A stretch of 64,000 nt of DNA from Serratia quinivorans (GCF_946227985.1 NZ_CAMKGL010000016.1:1-64000); one strand, 5' to 3'; numbered from the stretch's first letter, positions 17,072 through 26,433 are shown. Notes: generated from the letters alone by a model not told the origin. Made by a program: numbers and translations.

Positions 17072-17493
17072 CAGGACTCCTCGTCATCACTGGCGGGCGG
17101 ATACAGCAGGCGTTGACGCAAATGCCGCCAGTCGGCTTTAGCCATGGAGTCGGAAGCCAACCACAGCCGACGGCGCTTTTTGCCCCCCACCGGCTGTAAC
17201 GTCAACAAAATGCCGTAACGTGGCATCCAGGGCTGTTTTAGCAGTTGCCACTCTTGCCCATGCCAACCCAGGCGTTGATTCTCCAGCAGGCGCAACTCAC
17301 CCTGTCGCGACGCAATACGCTTTTGGCTGCGAATGCACTCGAACACCACCAGCGTCAGTAACACCAGCCAGATCGGACCATAGCCTTCCGGCCAGGGTGA
17401 AATCAGGATCAGCAGGATCAATGCGCCATGTGTCAGCAGCGAAAATAACTGTGTGCGCCAGGAAATACGGACGTCACATCGCCACTGGGCCAC
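17071..17493 (-). CDS. ygfX: YgfX (CptA) membrane protein
   Basis: The protein of about 140 residues has a short cytoplasmic N-terminus, two close transmembrane helices ([26 protein letters not shown]) and a soluble C-terminal part. E. coli YgfX has been described as a toxin affecting the cytoskeleton, with SdhE as its partner gene, but in Serratia work it is linked mainly to membrane and respiratory phenotypes. It overlaps sdhE by about 20 bases, as in E. coli, and continues into creB. Confidence 0.9.
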   Translation of the reverse strand: MAQWRCDVRISWRTQLFSLLTHGALILLILISPWPEGYGPIWLVLLTLVVFECIRSQKRIASRQGELRLLENQRLGWHGQEWQLLKQPWMPRYGILLTLQPVGGKKRRRLWLASDSMAKADWRHLRQRLLYPPASDDEES

Positions 17494-17740
17494 GGTCTTT
17501 ATTTCGCGTCTGGATCAGTGTCACCATTCTCTGCAGTTCACTGTCCTGCGGAGCGCCATGATTCATCAGCCAATTGAAGAGATCGGGATCGTCAGACTCC
17601 AGCAGACGGATAAACAGCGCTTTGTCTGTATCGTTCAACAGGTCATATTCATACTCGAAGAAGGGCATGATAGAGATGTCCAGCTCACGCATACCGCGGC
17701 GACAAGCCCAGTGGATACGTGCTTTGTTATTAATATCCAT
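17474..17740 (-). CDS. sdhE: FAD assembly factor SdhE
   Basis: SdhE (YgfY, CptB) promotes covalent attachment of FAD to SdhA and FrdA. The 88-residue protein has the defining RGxxE motif ([17 protein letters not shown]) near the N-terminus and the [10 protein letters not shown] segment near the end. It is divergent from ygfZ, another factor for cofactor assembly, as in E. coli. Confidence 0.95.
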   Translation of the reverse strand: MDINNKARIHWACRRGMRELDISIMPFFEYEYDLLNDTDKALFIRLLESDDPDLFNWLMNHGAPQDSELQRMVTLIQTRNKDRGPVAM

Positions 17741-18063
17741 GTTGTTATGACTAACCTCTTTTCAGCGTGGCAACGCCATCGCAGGGTTCAACTGACACAC
17801 TGTATGGCAACGCCGGCGCGATATAATTCCATCAGCCAAAGATCTGTCTGCAAGGGTTACCCTTGGCCGCAAGCCTATAGAGTAACAATTTGACATACTC
17901 GCCGGGAAGGACGTTCTCGGTGTAAAGCGTAATAAAGCGCTAAATGTCAAAAAAAGCGCTGTCTGCAAGGCAAGCGTGAATAACAGTTTGCAAAGGCCGC
18001 CACCTCTTTTACCATGGGGCCAACACACCTTCAGGTAAGCTAAACGTTAAGCAGGATCTTACT
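17741..18063 (+). other. Divergent promoter region between sdhE and ygfZ
   Basis: About 320 bases carry no convincing gene. The region should hold the promoters of the sdhE-ygfX-creBCD run and of ygfZ. I recognise no specific operator in it. Confidence 0.5.
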
Positions 18064-19056
18064 ATGGCGTATAAAATTCCATTTCCACCCCGTCAGCCTT
18101 CCGCTTCCTCCCATCTGCCCCTGACCCTGATCTCACTGGAAGATTGGGCGCTGGTGACATTGAACGGGCCGGACCGGGTGAAATACCTTCAGGGCCAGGT
18201 AACCGCCGATATCGAAGCGCTGCCGGACGATAGCCACGTGTTGTGCGGCCACTGCGACGCCAAGGGAAAAATGTGGAGCAATCTGCGGTTATTCCATCGC
18301 GGTGAAGGCTTTGCGTATCTGGAACGCCGCAGCGTGCTGGACAGCCAACTGGCTGAAATCAAAAAGTACGCGGTATTTTCCAAACTCACCATTGCCGCAG
18401 ACAACGAAGCGGTGTTGCTGGGCGTGGCCGGTTTTCAGGCACGCGCGGCGCTGGCAGGGGTTTTCAACCGCCTGCCGGATGCGGAGCATCAGGTAGTACA
18501 GGACGGTGAAACTACCCTGTTGCACTTCTCGCTACCGGCAGAACGTTTTCTGTTGGTCACCACCGCCGCCATTGCCGAACAGTTGGTTGCCAGGTTGCAC
18601 GAGCAGGCCGAACTGAACGACAGCCAGCAGTGGTTGACGCTGGATATCGAAGCCGGCTACCCGGTGATTGACGCCGCCAACAGCGGGCAGTTGATCCCAC
18701 AGGCCACCAACCTGCAGGCGCTGGATGGCATCAGCTTCAGCAAGGGCTGCTACACCGGTCAGGAAATGGTGGCACGCGCCAAGTTCCGCGGTGCCAACAA
18801 ACGGGCACTGTACTGGCTGGAAGGCAAGGCCGGACGAGTGCCGCAGCCTGCTGAGGACGTGGAATTGCAGCTGGGTGAGAACTGGCGCCGTACCGGTACG
18901 GTGCTGAGCGCCGCCAGATTGGCCGACGGCACGCTGTGGGTACAAGTGGTGCTGAATAACGATCTCGACGCCGACAGCAAGCTGCGGGTTCGCGACGATG
19001 CCACCAGTCAATTGACCATCAAACCGCTGCCATATTCACTGGCGGAAGAAAAATAA
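18064..19056 (+). CDS. ygfZ: tRNA-modifying / Fe-S assembly protein YgfZ
   Basis: YgfZ is a folate-binding protein needed for full activity of MiaB and other iron-sulfur enzymes. It is related in fold to the GcvT aminomethyltransferase. The 330-residue protein carries the signature [15 protein letters not shown] (about residues 226-240), whose Cys is essential in the family. Length agrees with E. coli (326). It stands alone, divergent from sdhE. Confidence 0.95.
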   Translation: MAYKIPFPPRQPSASSHLPLTLISLEDWALVTLNGPDRVKYLQGQVTADIEALPDDSHVLCGHCDAKGKMWSNLRLFHRGEGFAYLERRSVLDSQLAEIKKYAVFSKLTIAADNEAVLLGVAGFQARAALAGVFNRLPDAEHQVVQDGETTLLHFSLPAERFLLVTTAAIAEQLVARLHEQAELNDSQQWLTLDIEAGYPVIDAANSGQLIPQATNLQALDGISFSKGCYTGQEMVARAKFRGANKRALYWLEGKAGRVPQPAEDVELQLGENWRRTGTVLSAARLADGTLWVQVVLNNDLDADSKLRVRDDATSQLTIKPLPYSLAEEK

Positions 19057-19060
19057 TCCC

Positions 19061-19088
19061 CAGGCAGCAGGCTCACCCCTGCTGCCTG
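19061..19088 (+). terminator. Hairpin between ygfZ and the DUF2165 gene
   Basis: A long inverted repeat (CAGGCAGCAGG / CCTGCTGCCTG) lies between two convergent genes. The T-tail is weak, but the position suggests a two-way terminator. Confidence 0.5.
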
Positions 19089-19093
19089 ATTCC

Positions 19094-19591
19094 TTACTCG
19101 TCCAGTTCGCCGTCGCGCTGCACCAGATAGATCAGCACCAAAATGAGGGTGACAAAGAATCGGAAAGCGTCGGGCACCCCGTTCCATTGTTTTGACATCC
19201 ACATGCCGAACCACTCACCGCCCACCGACATAAAACCCACCTGCCAGGTCAAAAAACCGAGCGTCAAACCGGCCACTGCCAACGTTTTCTTTCTATTGAA
19301 GGCCACTGCGGACAGTTTCAGGCCGCACAACAGACGCAGGCCCCCTATCCAACACAACAATGCGGTCAGGCTTTCCAGCGCAATGATGCCAATATAACCG
19401 GCGTGATGCAGCCACGGAGTCTGTATTGAACGGTAAGTGATGGTGGCGTCAGGGAAAATGGTGTCCATCATAAATACATGACGAACAAAGGCGAAGTTGG
19501 AGCCGTAGTCCGTGATATTGCCAAATGCCACCAGCGTGGCGAACAGCGCCATCGCGCACACCAGCAACGCTTTGGATAAGCGAACGATCAT
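19094..19591 (-). CDS. DUF2165 integral membrane protein
   Basis: The product of about 165 residues has four hydrophobic helices and the family hallmarks FGNITDYGSNFAFVRHVFMMD and TYRSIQTPWLHH, then EWFGMWMSKQWNG. Its function is not known. The ATG at 19591 (MIVRLSKALL) fits the family and has AGGA upstream; the frame reaches further to a GTG at 19624. It is monocistronic and convergent with ygfZ. Confidence 0.8.
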   Translation of the reverse strand: MIVRLSKALLVCAMALFATLVAFGNITDYGSNFAFVRHVFMMDTIFPDATITYRSIQTPWLHHAGYIGIIALESLTALLCWIGGLRLLCGLKLSAVAFNRKKTLAVAGLTLGFLTWQVGFMSVGGEWFGMWMSKQWNGVPDAFRFFVTLILVLIYLVQRDGELDE

Positions 19592-19686
19592 ATTGATGAG
19601 TCCTGAAAAGGTTAACGTAAACACCGAAGGTGTAGTTCGCGGGCTCAGGAATGAAAAAATGGGCTTGCTGGATACCCGAAAGAAAC

Positions 19687-19719
19687 AAGCGCCTCTTTTC
19701 TAACTGAAAAGAAACGCTT
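19687..19719 (-). terminator. Terminator after yqfA
   Basis: On the minus strand a 14-base stem (with two G-U pairs) closes on a five-base loop and is followed by GTTTCTTTC. It lies 35 bases past the yqfA stop. Confidence 0.75.
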
Positions 19720-19753
19720 AATCAACATGATATTAACGCCTGCCGAGCGGATA

Positions 19754-20437
19754 TCAGACGTACAGATAAATTGCCATAAAGTGGCACAGGCTGCCGCCGA
19801 GCACGAAACCATGCCAAATCGCGTGGCCGAAGCGGAAACGCTTCGATGCATAGAAGATCACACCCAGGGTATAAACCACGCCACCGACCGCCAGCAGCGT
19901 CACACCGCCCAGCGCCAGACGAGTCGCCAACTGATAAATCACAATCAGCGACAACCAGCCCATAGTCAGATAGGTCACCAGCGAGAGCGCTTCAAACCGG
20001 TGCGCAAACGCCAGTTTGAACAGCACGCCCAGCAGTGCCAAACCCCAAATTACCGCCATCAACCCCTTGGCCAGCGGTGAGTTCAAACCCACCAACAAAA
20101 ACGGCGTGTAGGTACCGGCAATCAAAAGATAAATGGCGCAGTGGTCAAATTTTTTCAGCCAGTGCTTGGCTTTTTGGTGGGGAATGGCATGGTACAGCGT
20201 GGAGGCAAGGAACAGCAGGATCATACTGCCGCCATAAAGACTGTAGCTGGCGATGGCCGTCACGTCAGCGCCGGTATCTACCGCCTGAACCAACAACAGT
20301 ACCAGGCCGACAATACCAAAAACCAACCCTATACCGTGACTGATGCTGTTAGCGATCTCTTCCGCCCACGGATAGGCCGTGGCGGCCATTTTTTCAGTAC
20401 CGGCTTTCACTACGCCCGTTTTTCCCATTACACACAA
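19754..20437 (-). CDS. yqfA: Hemolysin III / PAQR-family membrane protein YqfA
   Basis: The 227-residue protein has seven predicted helices and the family motifs [44 protein letters not shown] and [15 protein letters not shown]. The conserved His and Asp residues probably bind metal. E. coli TrhA/YqfA has been tied to membrane energetics and fatty-acid homeostasis; a true hemolysin role is unproven. The N-terminus is about 10 residues longer than in E. coli, so an internal start is possible. Confidence 0.9.
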   Translation of the reverse strand: MCVMGKTGVVKAGTEKMAATAYPWAEEIANSISHGIGLVFGIVGLVLLLVQAVDTGADVTAIASYSLYGGSMILLFLASTLYHAIPHQKAKHWLKKFDHCAIYLLIAGTYTPFLLVGLNSPLAKGLMAVIWGLALLGVLFKLAFAHRFEALSLVTYLTMGWLSLIVIYQLATRLALGGVTLLAVGGVVYTLGVIFYASKRFRFGHAIWHGFVLGGSLCHFMAIYLYV

Positions 20438-20502
20438 CCCCTCAAAACAGCCAACATTGTTCGAAATTACCGCAAGGCAGCTTAACTGAGAATAATTTCA
20501 GT

Positions 20503-20514
20503 GTACACGTGTAC
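20503..20514 (+). promoter_or_regulatory. Perfect 12-bp palindrome before the HD-domain gene
   Basis: GTACACGTGTAC lies between the divergent yqfA and HD-domain genes. It looks like a dimeric operator, but I cannot assign a regulator. Confidence 0.3.
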
Positions 20515-20611
20515 GCCAAAATAAAACTGTGTGCGCGTGTAACCATCGAAATCCCTCGCCCGCTGGTCTACAATCGTTCGGCTTCAACCCATCTACCTTG
20601 AGGTTTACACC

Positions 20612-21220
20612 ATGTCATCCGCTGTACCCGCGTTAGATTTCGGCTCCATGACCCAGGTCATCCAGTTCCTGATGGAAATCGACAAGTTGAAAAGCGTGCA
20701 ACGCCGCACCAAAGTGCTGGGCACCCAACGCCAGGAAAACTCCGCCGAACATAGCTGGCACTTTGCTATTGCTGCCATGAGCCTGGCCCCCTATGCCGGT
20801 GAAGGCGTAGATATTCAGCGAGTGATCCAGATGGCGCTGCTGCATGACATCGTTGAGATCGATGCCGGTGACGTACTGGTCTACGATCTGGCGGCCCGCG
20901 CAGCGATCCATGATGTGGAAGTGGCGGCGGCACGCCGTTTGTTCGGTATGCTGCCGGACACTCAGCGCGAGTATTTCACCGCTTTATGGCAGGAATATGA
21001 AGATGGCGAGAGCGCCGATGCGCGCTTCGCGCTGGTGCTGGATCGCACCATGCCGATGCTGATGAATCTGCATAACCAAGGCCAAAGCTGGGTTGAGAAC
21101 GGCATCAGCCTGGAGCAGGTACTGGCGCGCAACACCACCATCGCCGACGTTCAGCCCGAACTGTGGAAGTACCTGCTACAGCACCTGCAGGACGCACAAC
21201 GCAAAGGCTGGCTGAAGTAA
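20612..21220 (+). CDS. HD-domain 5'-deoxynucleotidase-like phosphohydrolase
   Basis: The 202-residue protein has the HD metal-binding pattern: His in ENSAEHSWHFA, the pair in MALLHDIVEIDAGD, and a later Asp in VLDRTMPMLMN. This matches the YfbR/HDDC2 type that removes phosphate from deoxynucleoside monophosphates. Length is typical of the family (about 195-200). It is not YfbR itself by genome position, so the exact substrate remains open. Confidence 0.8.
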   Translation: MSSAVPALDFGSMTQVIQFLMEIDKLKSVQRRTKVLGTQRQENSAEHSWHFAIAAMSLAPYAGEGVDIQRVIQMALLHDIVEIDAGDVLVYDLAARAAIHDVEVAAARRLFGMLPDTQREYFTALWQEYEDGESADARFALVLDRTMPMLMNLHNQGQSWVENGISLEQVLARNTTIADVQPELWKYLLQHLQDAQRKGWLK

Positions 21221-21240
21221 CGCCGTTGCTGTTGTGACAG

Positions 21241-21263
21241 GCCGGGTGACCCCTTCACCCGGC
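21241..21263 (+). terminator. Hairpin between the HD-domain gene and the MFS gene
   Basis: GCCGGGTGA and TTCACCCGGC form a perfect GC-rich hairpin between two convergent genes. There is no T-tail, so termination would be weak or depend on other factors. Confidence 0.45.
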
Positions 21264-21270
21264 ACGCCAT

Positions 21271-22596
21271 TCACAGCGGCTTGTGAGCCGTTTCCTTCGC
21301 CGCAATCACCGCCCACAGTGTGATTAGCAAAGCCAGCACCACATAGGCCGAGATCGCCAGCGTGCTGTCGTAGGACTTGAACAACGAGGCGATAATCAAC
21401 GGCGCAAAGCCACCGCCGATAATACCTGCCAACGTGTAAGCCAATGACGACCCCGCATAACGCACCCGGGTTGGAAACTGTTCGGTAATAAACGCCGCCT
21501 GTGGGCCATACATTGCCGCATGGATCAGCAGACCCACTACCACCGCCAGGCAGATCAGCACCGGCTGGCTGCTGTCAAGCAGCATAAAGAACACAAATGC
21601 CCAAACCATCGCCGCCAATGCCCCGCCGATATACACCGGCCGGCGGCCAAAGCGATCGGACAGGGCGCCGAACATCGGCACGGTAATCGCGTTACCGATC
21701 GCCCCCAACATGGTGGCAGCCAACGCCAGCGGGCGCGGCAGGTTCAATACCGTAGTGACGTAGGTCAGGGTAAAAACCACCACCAGCGCATACAGCACGT
21801 CGGAACCAATACGCGAACCGCCGGCGATCAGCAGCGGACGCCGATGCTGGGTGAAAACTTCGCGGATCGGTGCGTGGGTAACATCCTTCGATGCCTCCAG
21901 TTTCAGAAACGCAGGCGTTTCCCCCACGCCACGGCGTAGCCACAGGCCAAACACCACCAGTACCAGGCTCAGCAGGAAGGGAATACGCCAGCCCCACTGC
22001 TGGAAATCCTCCGCCGTCATCGCCACCGTCACCAGCGTGATAAGCCCGGTGCCGATCAGCGTTCCGCAGGAAGGCCCAACCTGAGCAAAGGAGGCATTGC
22101 GCCCACGCTGATGGGGCTTGCCGTGCTCCATCGACAGCAGTACCGCCCCCGCCCATTCGCCCCCCAATGCAATACCTTGAATAAAGCGCAGTGTCACCAA
22201 CAGCAACGGGCTCCAAATACCCCAACTGGCATAACCGGGTAGCAACCCCATCAGCGCAGTAGTCACGCCCATGATCACCAGCGTGGTCACCAATACAAAA
22301 CGGCGCCCCAGCACGTCACCAAGATGACCAAAGACGATACCGCCAATCGGCCGCGATACATAACCAACCGCATAGGTGGAAAACGCCAGAATAGTGCCCA
22401 CCAGCGGATCGAAAGAGGGGAAAAATACGTGGTTGAAAATCAGCGCCGCCATGATGTTGTAGACGGTGAAGTCATACCATTCCAGTGCGGTGCCAATCGA
22501 ACTGGCCGCCGCCAGTTTGCCGGTGTTCGGCGGATGGGCGGAAGCATCGGCAGTGGGGGCGTCCGCGATTGACTGTTGAGTGGTTGAAGTGCTCAT
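21271..22596 (-). CDS. MFS transporter, metabolite:H+ symporter type
   Basis: The 441-residue protein has twelve predicted helices and the MFS signature between helices 2 and 3 (GHLGDVLGRRFVL) with a second copy after helix 8 (GALSDRFGRRPVY). RFIQGIALGGEWAGA is typical of the ShiA/ProP-like metabolite:H+ symporters, which import organic acids or osmolytes. The start overlaps the preceding gene (ATGA) with CAGGAG upstream. It is the last gene of the DUF2848-amidase operon and probably imports that pathway's substrate. Confidence 0.9.
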   Translation of the reverse strand: MSTSTTQQSIADAPTADASAHPPNTGKLAAASSIGTALEWYDFTVYNIMAALIFNHVFFPSFDPLVGTILAFSTYAVGYVSRPIGGIVFGHLGDVLGRRFVLVTTLVIMGVTTALMGLLPGYASWGIWSPLLLVTLRFIQGIALGGEWAGAVLLSMEHGKPHQRGRNASFAQVGPSCGTLIGTGLITLVTVAMTAEDFQQWGWRIPFLLSLVLVVFGLWLRRGVGETPAFLKLEASKDVTHAPIREVFTQHRRPLLIAGGSRIGSDVLYALVVVFTLTYVTTVLNLPRPLALAATMLGAIGNAITVPMFGALSDRFGRRPVYIGGALAAMVWAFVFFMLLDSSQPVLICLAVVVGLLIHAAMYGPQAAFITEQFPTRVRYAGSSLAYTLAGIIGGGFAPLIIASLFKSYDSTLAISAYVVLALLITLWAVIAAKETAHKPL

Positions 22597-23246
22597 GATG
22601 AAAGCTCCTGTGTGGTCAGCTGCCAGCCGAGGGCATAATGCAGGGCATCGGTGGCGGGGATTTTCAATTGGCCGCAGGCCAACTCACTCAGCCGCTGGCC
22701 GGCTTCGGCGCTGCTGCTTTCGATCAGCATCATCGGCAGTAGCCGGCGGTTTTCCCGCGATTCTTTCGGCAGCGGTGAGCTGAGATCCGCGTCCGGCGAC
22801 AGCAGGCTACTGCGCACAAAACCGGGCTGTTCCGCCAGGAGGCTCCCCAAATGATTGATGCAGGCCTTCAGCACATGCGACTCCACCGGTTCGAGAGTAA
22901 GGATAGCCAGATGGCTGCCGCAGCCCTGACCGGTCACCGCCTCTACCGCGCAGACACGACGCATCGGATCGCGCATTTTATCGAGACTCGCTACCGACCA
23001 GGGGGTCTGTTCGGTAAACGCGGCGCGGTAGGCCGCCGAGGTAAAGCTGGCCAGGGATTCGGTTTTATACAGCCCGAGGTATTTGCGCCCGCCCTGTAGT
23101 GCCTGATAACGCGTGCCCGACAAGAAACCAGGCACCCGCACCCGCTCTTCCACGTGCTCGCGGTCGTACCACTTATTGAAATCCGCCTCGTCCTGCGCGG
23201 CGACATCTGTTGCGACAAACAGCATTCCGTTTAGGGAACCGGTCAT
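22593..23246 (-). CDS. Unknown protein with a dimeric alpha-beta barrel look
   Basis: The 217-residue protein starts with MLFVATDVAAQDEADFNKWYDREHVEERVRVPGF, the NxWYDxEHxxxR pattern of EthD/DUF4286-like ferredoxin-fold barrels, and a second similar half may begin near residue 108. No catalytic assignment is possible. A clear AGGAG site precedes the ATG. It lies between the amidase and MFS genes and overlaps the latter, so it probably acts in the same catabolic route, for example on an unstable intermediate. Confidence 0.65.
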   Translation of the reverse strand: MTGSLNGMLFVATDVAAQDEADFNKWYDREHVEERVRVPGFLSGTRYQALQGGRKYLGLYKTESLASFTSAAYRAAFTEQTPWSVASLDKMRDPMRRVCAVEAVTGQGCGSHLAILTLEPVESHVLKACINHLGSLLAEQPGFVRSSLLSPDADLSSPLPKESRENRRLLPMMLIESSSAEAGQRLSELACGQLKIPATDALHYALGWQLTTQELSS

Positions 23247-23298
23247 GGGTACTCTCCTGTTAGCTCAAAGTAAGGCGGGGCCGTTCCCCACCGGAAAA

Positions 23299-24648
23299 TC
23301 ACGCCTCGGCAAGGCAGCGTTCGATCGCCAGCGCCCAACCCAGCAACGTCTCGTCATGCAGCGGCAGTCCGGCCACCATCAGCCCCACAGGTGCCGTATC
23401 GGGCCGTTGGCAAGGCAGCGACAGCGCGCAACCATCGAGGAAATTGATCACCGAAGGGTTACGCAACGCGGCGCCGTTGATACGGAAATAGGCGTCTTCA
23501 TCCTCTTGCAGCTCGGCAATGGTCGGCGCAACGAAGGGCAGGGTTGGCATCAACAAGGCGTCAAATTTTTCCACTACCGCGGTCACCCGCCGTTGCCAAT
23601 CGGCACGCAGCATCCGCAATTGCTGCAGATCCTGCTCATCGAGCAGCTGGCCACGACGAATACGCGACAGCACCCGCGGGTCATAGTTTTCGGCATGTTC
23701 GCTAATCAGCGGCTGGTGCCAGCGCCAGGACTCCAGCGCGGTGAAACCACCGGCGGCGTTGATCGTTGCCAGCTCGGCGAACTCATGACAGGGAATAAAT
23801 TCAATCTGTGCCCCGGCCTGCGCCAGCCGCTGGACGCTGAGATGAAAGGTGGCGGTGACTTCATCATCCAGGCCATCCAGCACCAACGTTTGTGGCACGG
23901 CAAAGCGCGCCTGACTCAGCGTTTTCTGCTGCGGGTGCAGCGGCTGTTCGGCAATCACGGCATCCAGCGCAATGCAACCTGCAACGTCATGGGCAATCAC
24001 GCCAATTGAATCCAGTGAGGGTGACAATGGCAGTAAACCATGGCTACTGATGCGCCGGGCGGTGGGTTTATAACCAGTCAGACCACAGAAGGCAGCCGGA
24101 ATACGCACCGAACCGCCGGTGTCGCTGCCTATCGCGCCAAAGCACATGCCGTCGGCTACCGCAACCGCCGCACCGGAAGATGAACCACCTGGAATACGCC
24201 GTACGGGGCGATCCCACGGGTTGGCAGGTGTGCCGTAGTGGGGATTGATCCCAAGCCCCGAATAGGCAAATTCGGTCATGTTGGTTTTGCCGATCACCAG
24301 CGCGCCCGCTTGCAACAAACGCGCCACCACGGCGGCATGGGCATTAGCCGCTGGCGCACTGGCCAGTACGCGTGACCCGGCCGCAGTAGCTTCACCGGCG
24401 ACATCAAACAGGTCTTTGACCGACACCGGTACGCCGTCCAGCGCCGACAAAGGGTTGCCCGCGGCACGCCGCCGATCGGCAGCCAATGCCTGCTGCTGTG
24501 CCCAGTCGCTATAAACATGCGTAAAAGTGCGAGCGCCCTCCCCCTGCGGGTCGGCGATTTGCGCCAGCGCGGTAGCGGTCAGTTGCACAGCAGTGAATTC
24601 ACCGCTGGCCAAGCCGGTGGCGACCTGCGTTAAAGTCAGCTTTTTCAT
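23299..24648 (-). CDS. Amidase-signature hydrolase
   Basis: The 449-residue enzyme belongs to the amidase signature family. The Ser-cisSer-Lys triad is visible: Lys in VSVKDLFDVAG, cis-Ser in GGSSSGAAVAVADG (which also holds the nucleophile region) and SDTGGSVRIPAAFCG. The best resemblance is to AtzF-like or indoleacetamide-type amidases; the substrate is unknown. The ATG at 24648 overlaps the DUF2848 stop (TGATG), tying the two genes together. A GTG one codon upstream is an alternative. Confidence 0.88.
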   Translation of the reverse strand: MKKLTLTQVATGLASGEFTAVQLTATALAQIADPQGEGARTFTHVYSDWAQQQALAADRRRAAGNPLSALDGVPVSVKDLFDVAGEATAAGSRVLASAPAANAHAAVVARLLQAGALVIGKTNMTEFAYSGLGINPHYGTPANPWDRPVRRIPGGSSSGAAVAVADGMCFGAIGSDTGGSVRIPAAFCGLTGYKPTARRISSHGLLPLSPSLDSIGVIAHDVAGCIALDAVIAEQPLHPQQKTLSQARFAVPQTLVLDGLDDEVTATFHLSVQRLAQAGAQIEFIPCHEFAELATINAAGGFTALESWRWHQPLISEHAENYDPRVLSRIRRGQLLDEQDLQQLRMLRADWQRRVTAVVEKFDALLMPTLPFVAPTIAELQEDEDAYFRINGAALRNPSVINFLDGCALSLPCQRPDTAPVGLMVAGLPLHDETLLGWALAIERCLAEA

Positions 24649-25361
24649 CACGCCACCACCGGCAGTTCTATGCTGCGATAGCCGTGGCTGATGGTACGTC
24701 CCAGCACTTCGTCCACCAGTTCCATACGAAACTCGGCCGCCGGACGGATACCGCCAATCGCCGCCACCGTACCGCAGGCCATCGCCAGGCCATCTGGCGG
24801 TTGCGGGACCGTCAACCCGCCCTCCGGCACCTGCTGACCACTTAAATAGCGATCCAGCAGATCGCCGGGAGTACGCAGACTGGCAAGGTAACCCTGTTGA
24901 TAAAGCCGGAACTCGCCGTTTTCTTTGATCCAGGATCGCAGGATCAACGAATCCCAGTGCGCGCTCACCTCACGCAACGGCCAGGCGGTGCGGGCTACCG
25001 GCTTGACGCAGATTTGTTTGGACAGCGCGACGCTGTGCGCCTCCAATTGGCGATCGGTATGATCTGAGGCCAGCGAAACAAACAGTTCCCCCTGATGAGT
25101 GAAGATCAAGGGCTCCGCTTCGCCGGAGCTGGCATTGCCGATCACTTCAATACAGTCGTTCTGACTGAGCTGGTTAACGGCCACCCGATAGAACAGCGGG
25201 ATTGCACTGGGCTGGGGCACGCCGAGCTCGGCCAACTCCCTAATATGGTGCAGGATCGCCTCGCGATCCCGGCCGGTCCAGCCGGCGATCACCAGATGGT
25301 CGATCTCGACATCCAGCGCCCCGGCACCGCTGGATTCAGGTAAAGTGAAGGTCAGTCTCAT
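24648..25361 (-). CDS. DUF2848 family protein
   Basis: The 237-residue protein matches DUF2848, a group that often sits beside amidases and has a fumarylacetoacetase-like tail (ACGTVAAIGGIRPAAEFRMELVDEVLGRTISHGYR). Phrases such as HLVIAGWTGRDREAILHHI near the N-terminus and SDHTDRQLEAHSVALSKQ in the middle are typical. No activity is established to my knowledge. It is the first gene of the operon and divergent from the GntR regulator. Confidence 0.8.
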   Translation of the reverse strand: MRLTFTLPESSGAGALDVEIDHLVIAGWTGRDREAILHHIRELAELGVPQPSAIPLFYRVAVNQLSQNDCIEVIGNASSGEAEPLIFTHQGELFVSLASDHTDRQLEAHSVALSKQICVKPVARTAWPLREVSAHWDSLILRSWIKENGEFRLYQQGYLASLRTPGDLLDRYLSGQQVPEGGLTVPQPPDGLAMACGTVAAIGGIRPAAEFRMELVDEVLGRTISHGYRSIELPVVA

Positions 25362-25390
25362 GGCATTTGTGCCTCTTTGGTTAAAATACT

Positions 25391-25402
25391 GTGAAATTTC
25401 AC
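25391..25402 (+). promoter_or_regulatory. Palindrome between the GntR regulator and the catabolic operon
   Basis: GTGAAATTTCAC is a perfect 12-bp palindrome in the 129-bp divergent gap. It is a good candidate operator for the FCD-type GntR regulator, which would then control both directions. Confidence 0.45.
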
Positions 25403-25490
25403 TATATCTTTAGTTGCCAAATAAGCGATTTCCATGCCATGTTTTTGTGTACTATGTCTAAAAACTTTCTTCTTGCAGGAGCAGAACGTG

Positions 25491-26168
25491 ATGAGCCTTG
25501 ACGCAGAGAGCCAGGAACTCCCGACGGCAGAGGAAGCCGGAATGTCACTGAATGAATTGGCCTACCGGCGCTTTAAGCAGGCGCTGGTGACGTTAAGCTA
25601 TAAGCCCGGTGAATATCTCAATACCGCGCAGGTGATGGGTGAGCTGGATATGGGCAGAACGCCGATTAATCAGGCAATCCACCGGCTGGCTAATGAAGGG
25701 TTGCTACAGGTGATCCCGCGTAAGGGAGTGATGGTCTCGCCGCTGTCGATGGATGACGCACTGGAGCTGATTGAAGTGCGACTCGCCAATGAAATGCTGT
25801 GTATGCGGCTGGCAAGCAAGCGAATTACCGAACCGCAGGTCGCCGCACTGACAGCCCTCAATCAACAAATCGAAGCCGCCAGCCAGCGCCGCGACCGGGT
25901 ACAGATGATGACGCTGGACCACCAGTTCCACCAGCAGTTGGCGCAGATCGCCGGGAATAATATGCTGGCGGACATCCTGAGCGTGCTGCACGCCAGGGCG
26001 CAACGCTTTTGGGCCAGTACGCTGTCACGCGAAGGTCATATGCGAGAGGTGATCGAAGAACATCGAGCCATTATCGCGGCACTGGCTGCACAAGACGACG
26101 CCGCTGCAGCCAATGCCGCAGAGGCGCACATTCTGTCTTTCCGCAGTGCACTGTTGCATGAGGGCTGA
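25491..26168 (+). CDS. GntR-family regulator with FCD domain
   Basis: The protein has an N-terminal GntR winged helix (KQALVTLSYKPGEYLN, ELDMGRTPINQAIHRLANEGLLQVIPRKGVMV) and a C-terminal helical FCD ligand domain with the metal-binding residues of the family (DHQFHQQLAQIAGN and EEHRAIIAAL). The ATG at 25491 is preceded by CAGGAG; the upstream ATG at 25434 in this frame is not. It is divergent from the DUF2848-amidase-MFS operon and most likely represses it until the substrate appears. Confidence 0.9.
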   Translation: MSLDAESQELPTAEEAGMSLNELAYRRFKQALVTLSYKPGEYLNTAQVMGELDMGRTPINQAIHRLANEGLLQVIPRKGVMVSPLSMDDALELIEVRLANEMLCMRLASKRITEPQVAALTALNQQIEAASQRRDRVQMMTLDHQFHQQLAQIAGNNMLADILSVLHARAQRFWASTLSREGHMREVIEEHRAIIAALAAQDDAAAANAAEAHILSFRSALLHEG

Positions 26169-26396
26169 CACCCTTGAACTGCAAAGGGTCCGCCTAGAGA
26201 CCGTTTGTAATAAAATTGACTGAATATCTACAACACGAGTATTGGTCATAGGATAATCGGTAATGACTCCTCGCTGGGAAATATGGCCGTCAGCGACACA
26301 TTGAAACTGGCGCACTATATCCCACCGAAAATTGACATTAGCGGAGTCGCAGCATCCCATGAAATTGAGTTAATAGGGTAATTAGCGGTGACAAAC

Positions 26397-26423
26397 GGGA
26401 AATGACGCCTAAAGTCATTTCCC
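26397..26423 (-). terminator. Terminator after ygfF
   Basis: A ten-base stem (GGGAAATGAC / GTCATTTCCC) with a seven-base loop lies just past the ygfF stop. Short T-rich stretches flank it on both sides, so it may also serve the plus strand. Confidence 0.7.
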
Positions 26424-26433
26424 TTTATCCCTG

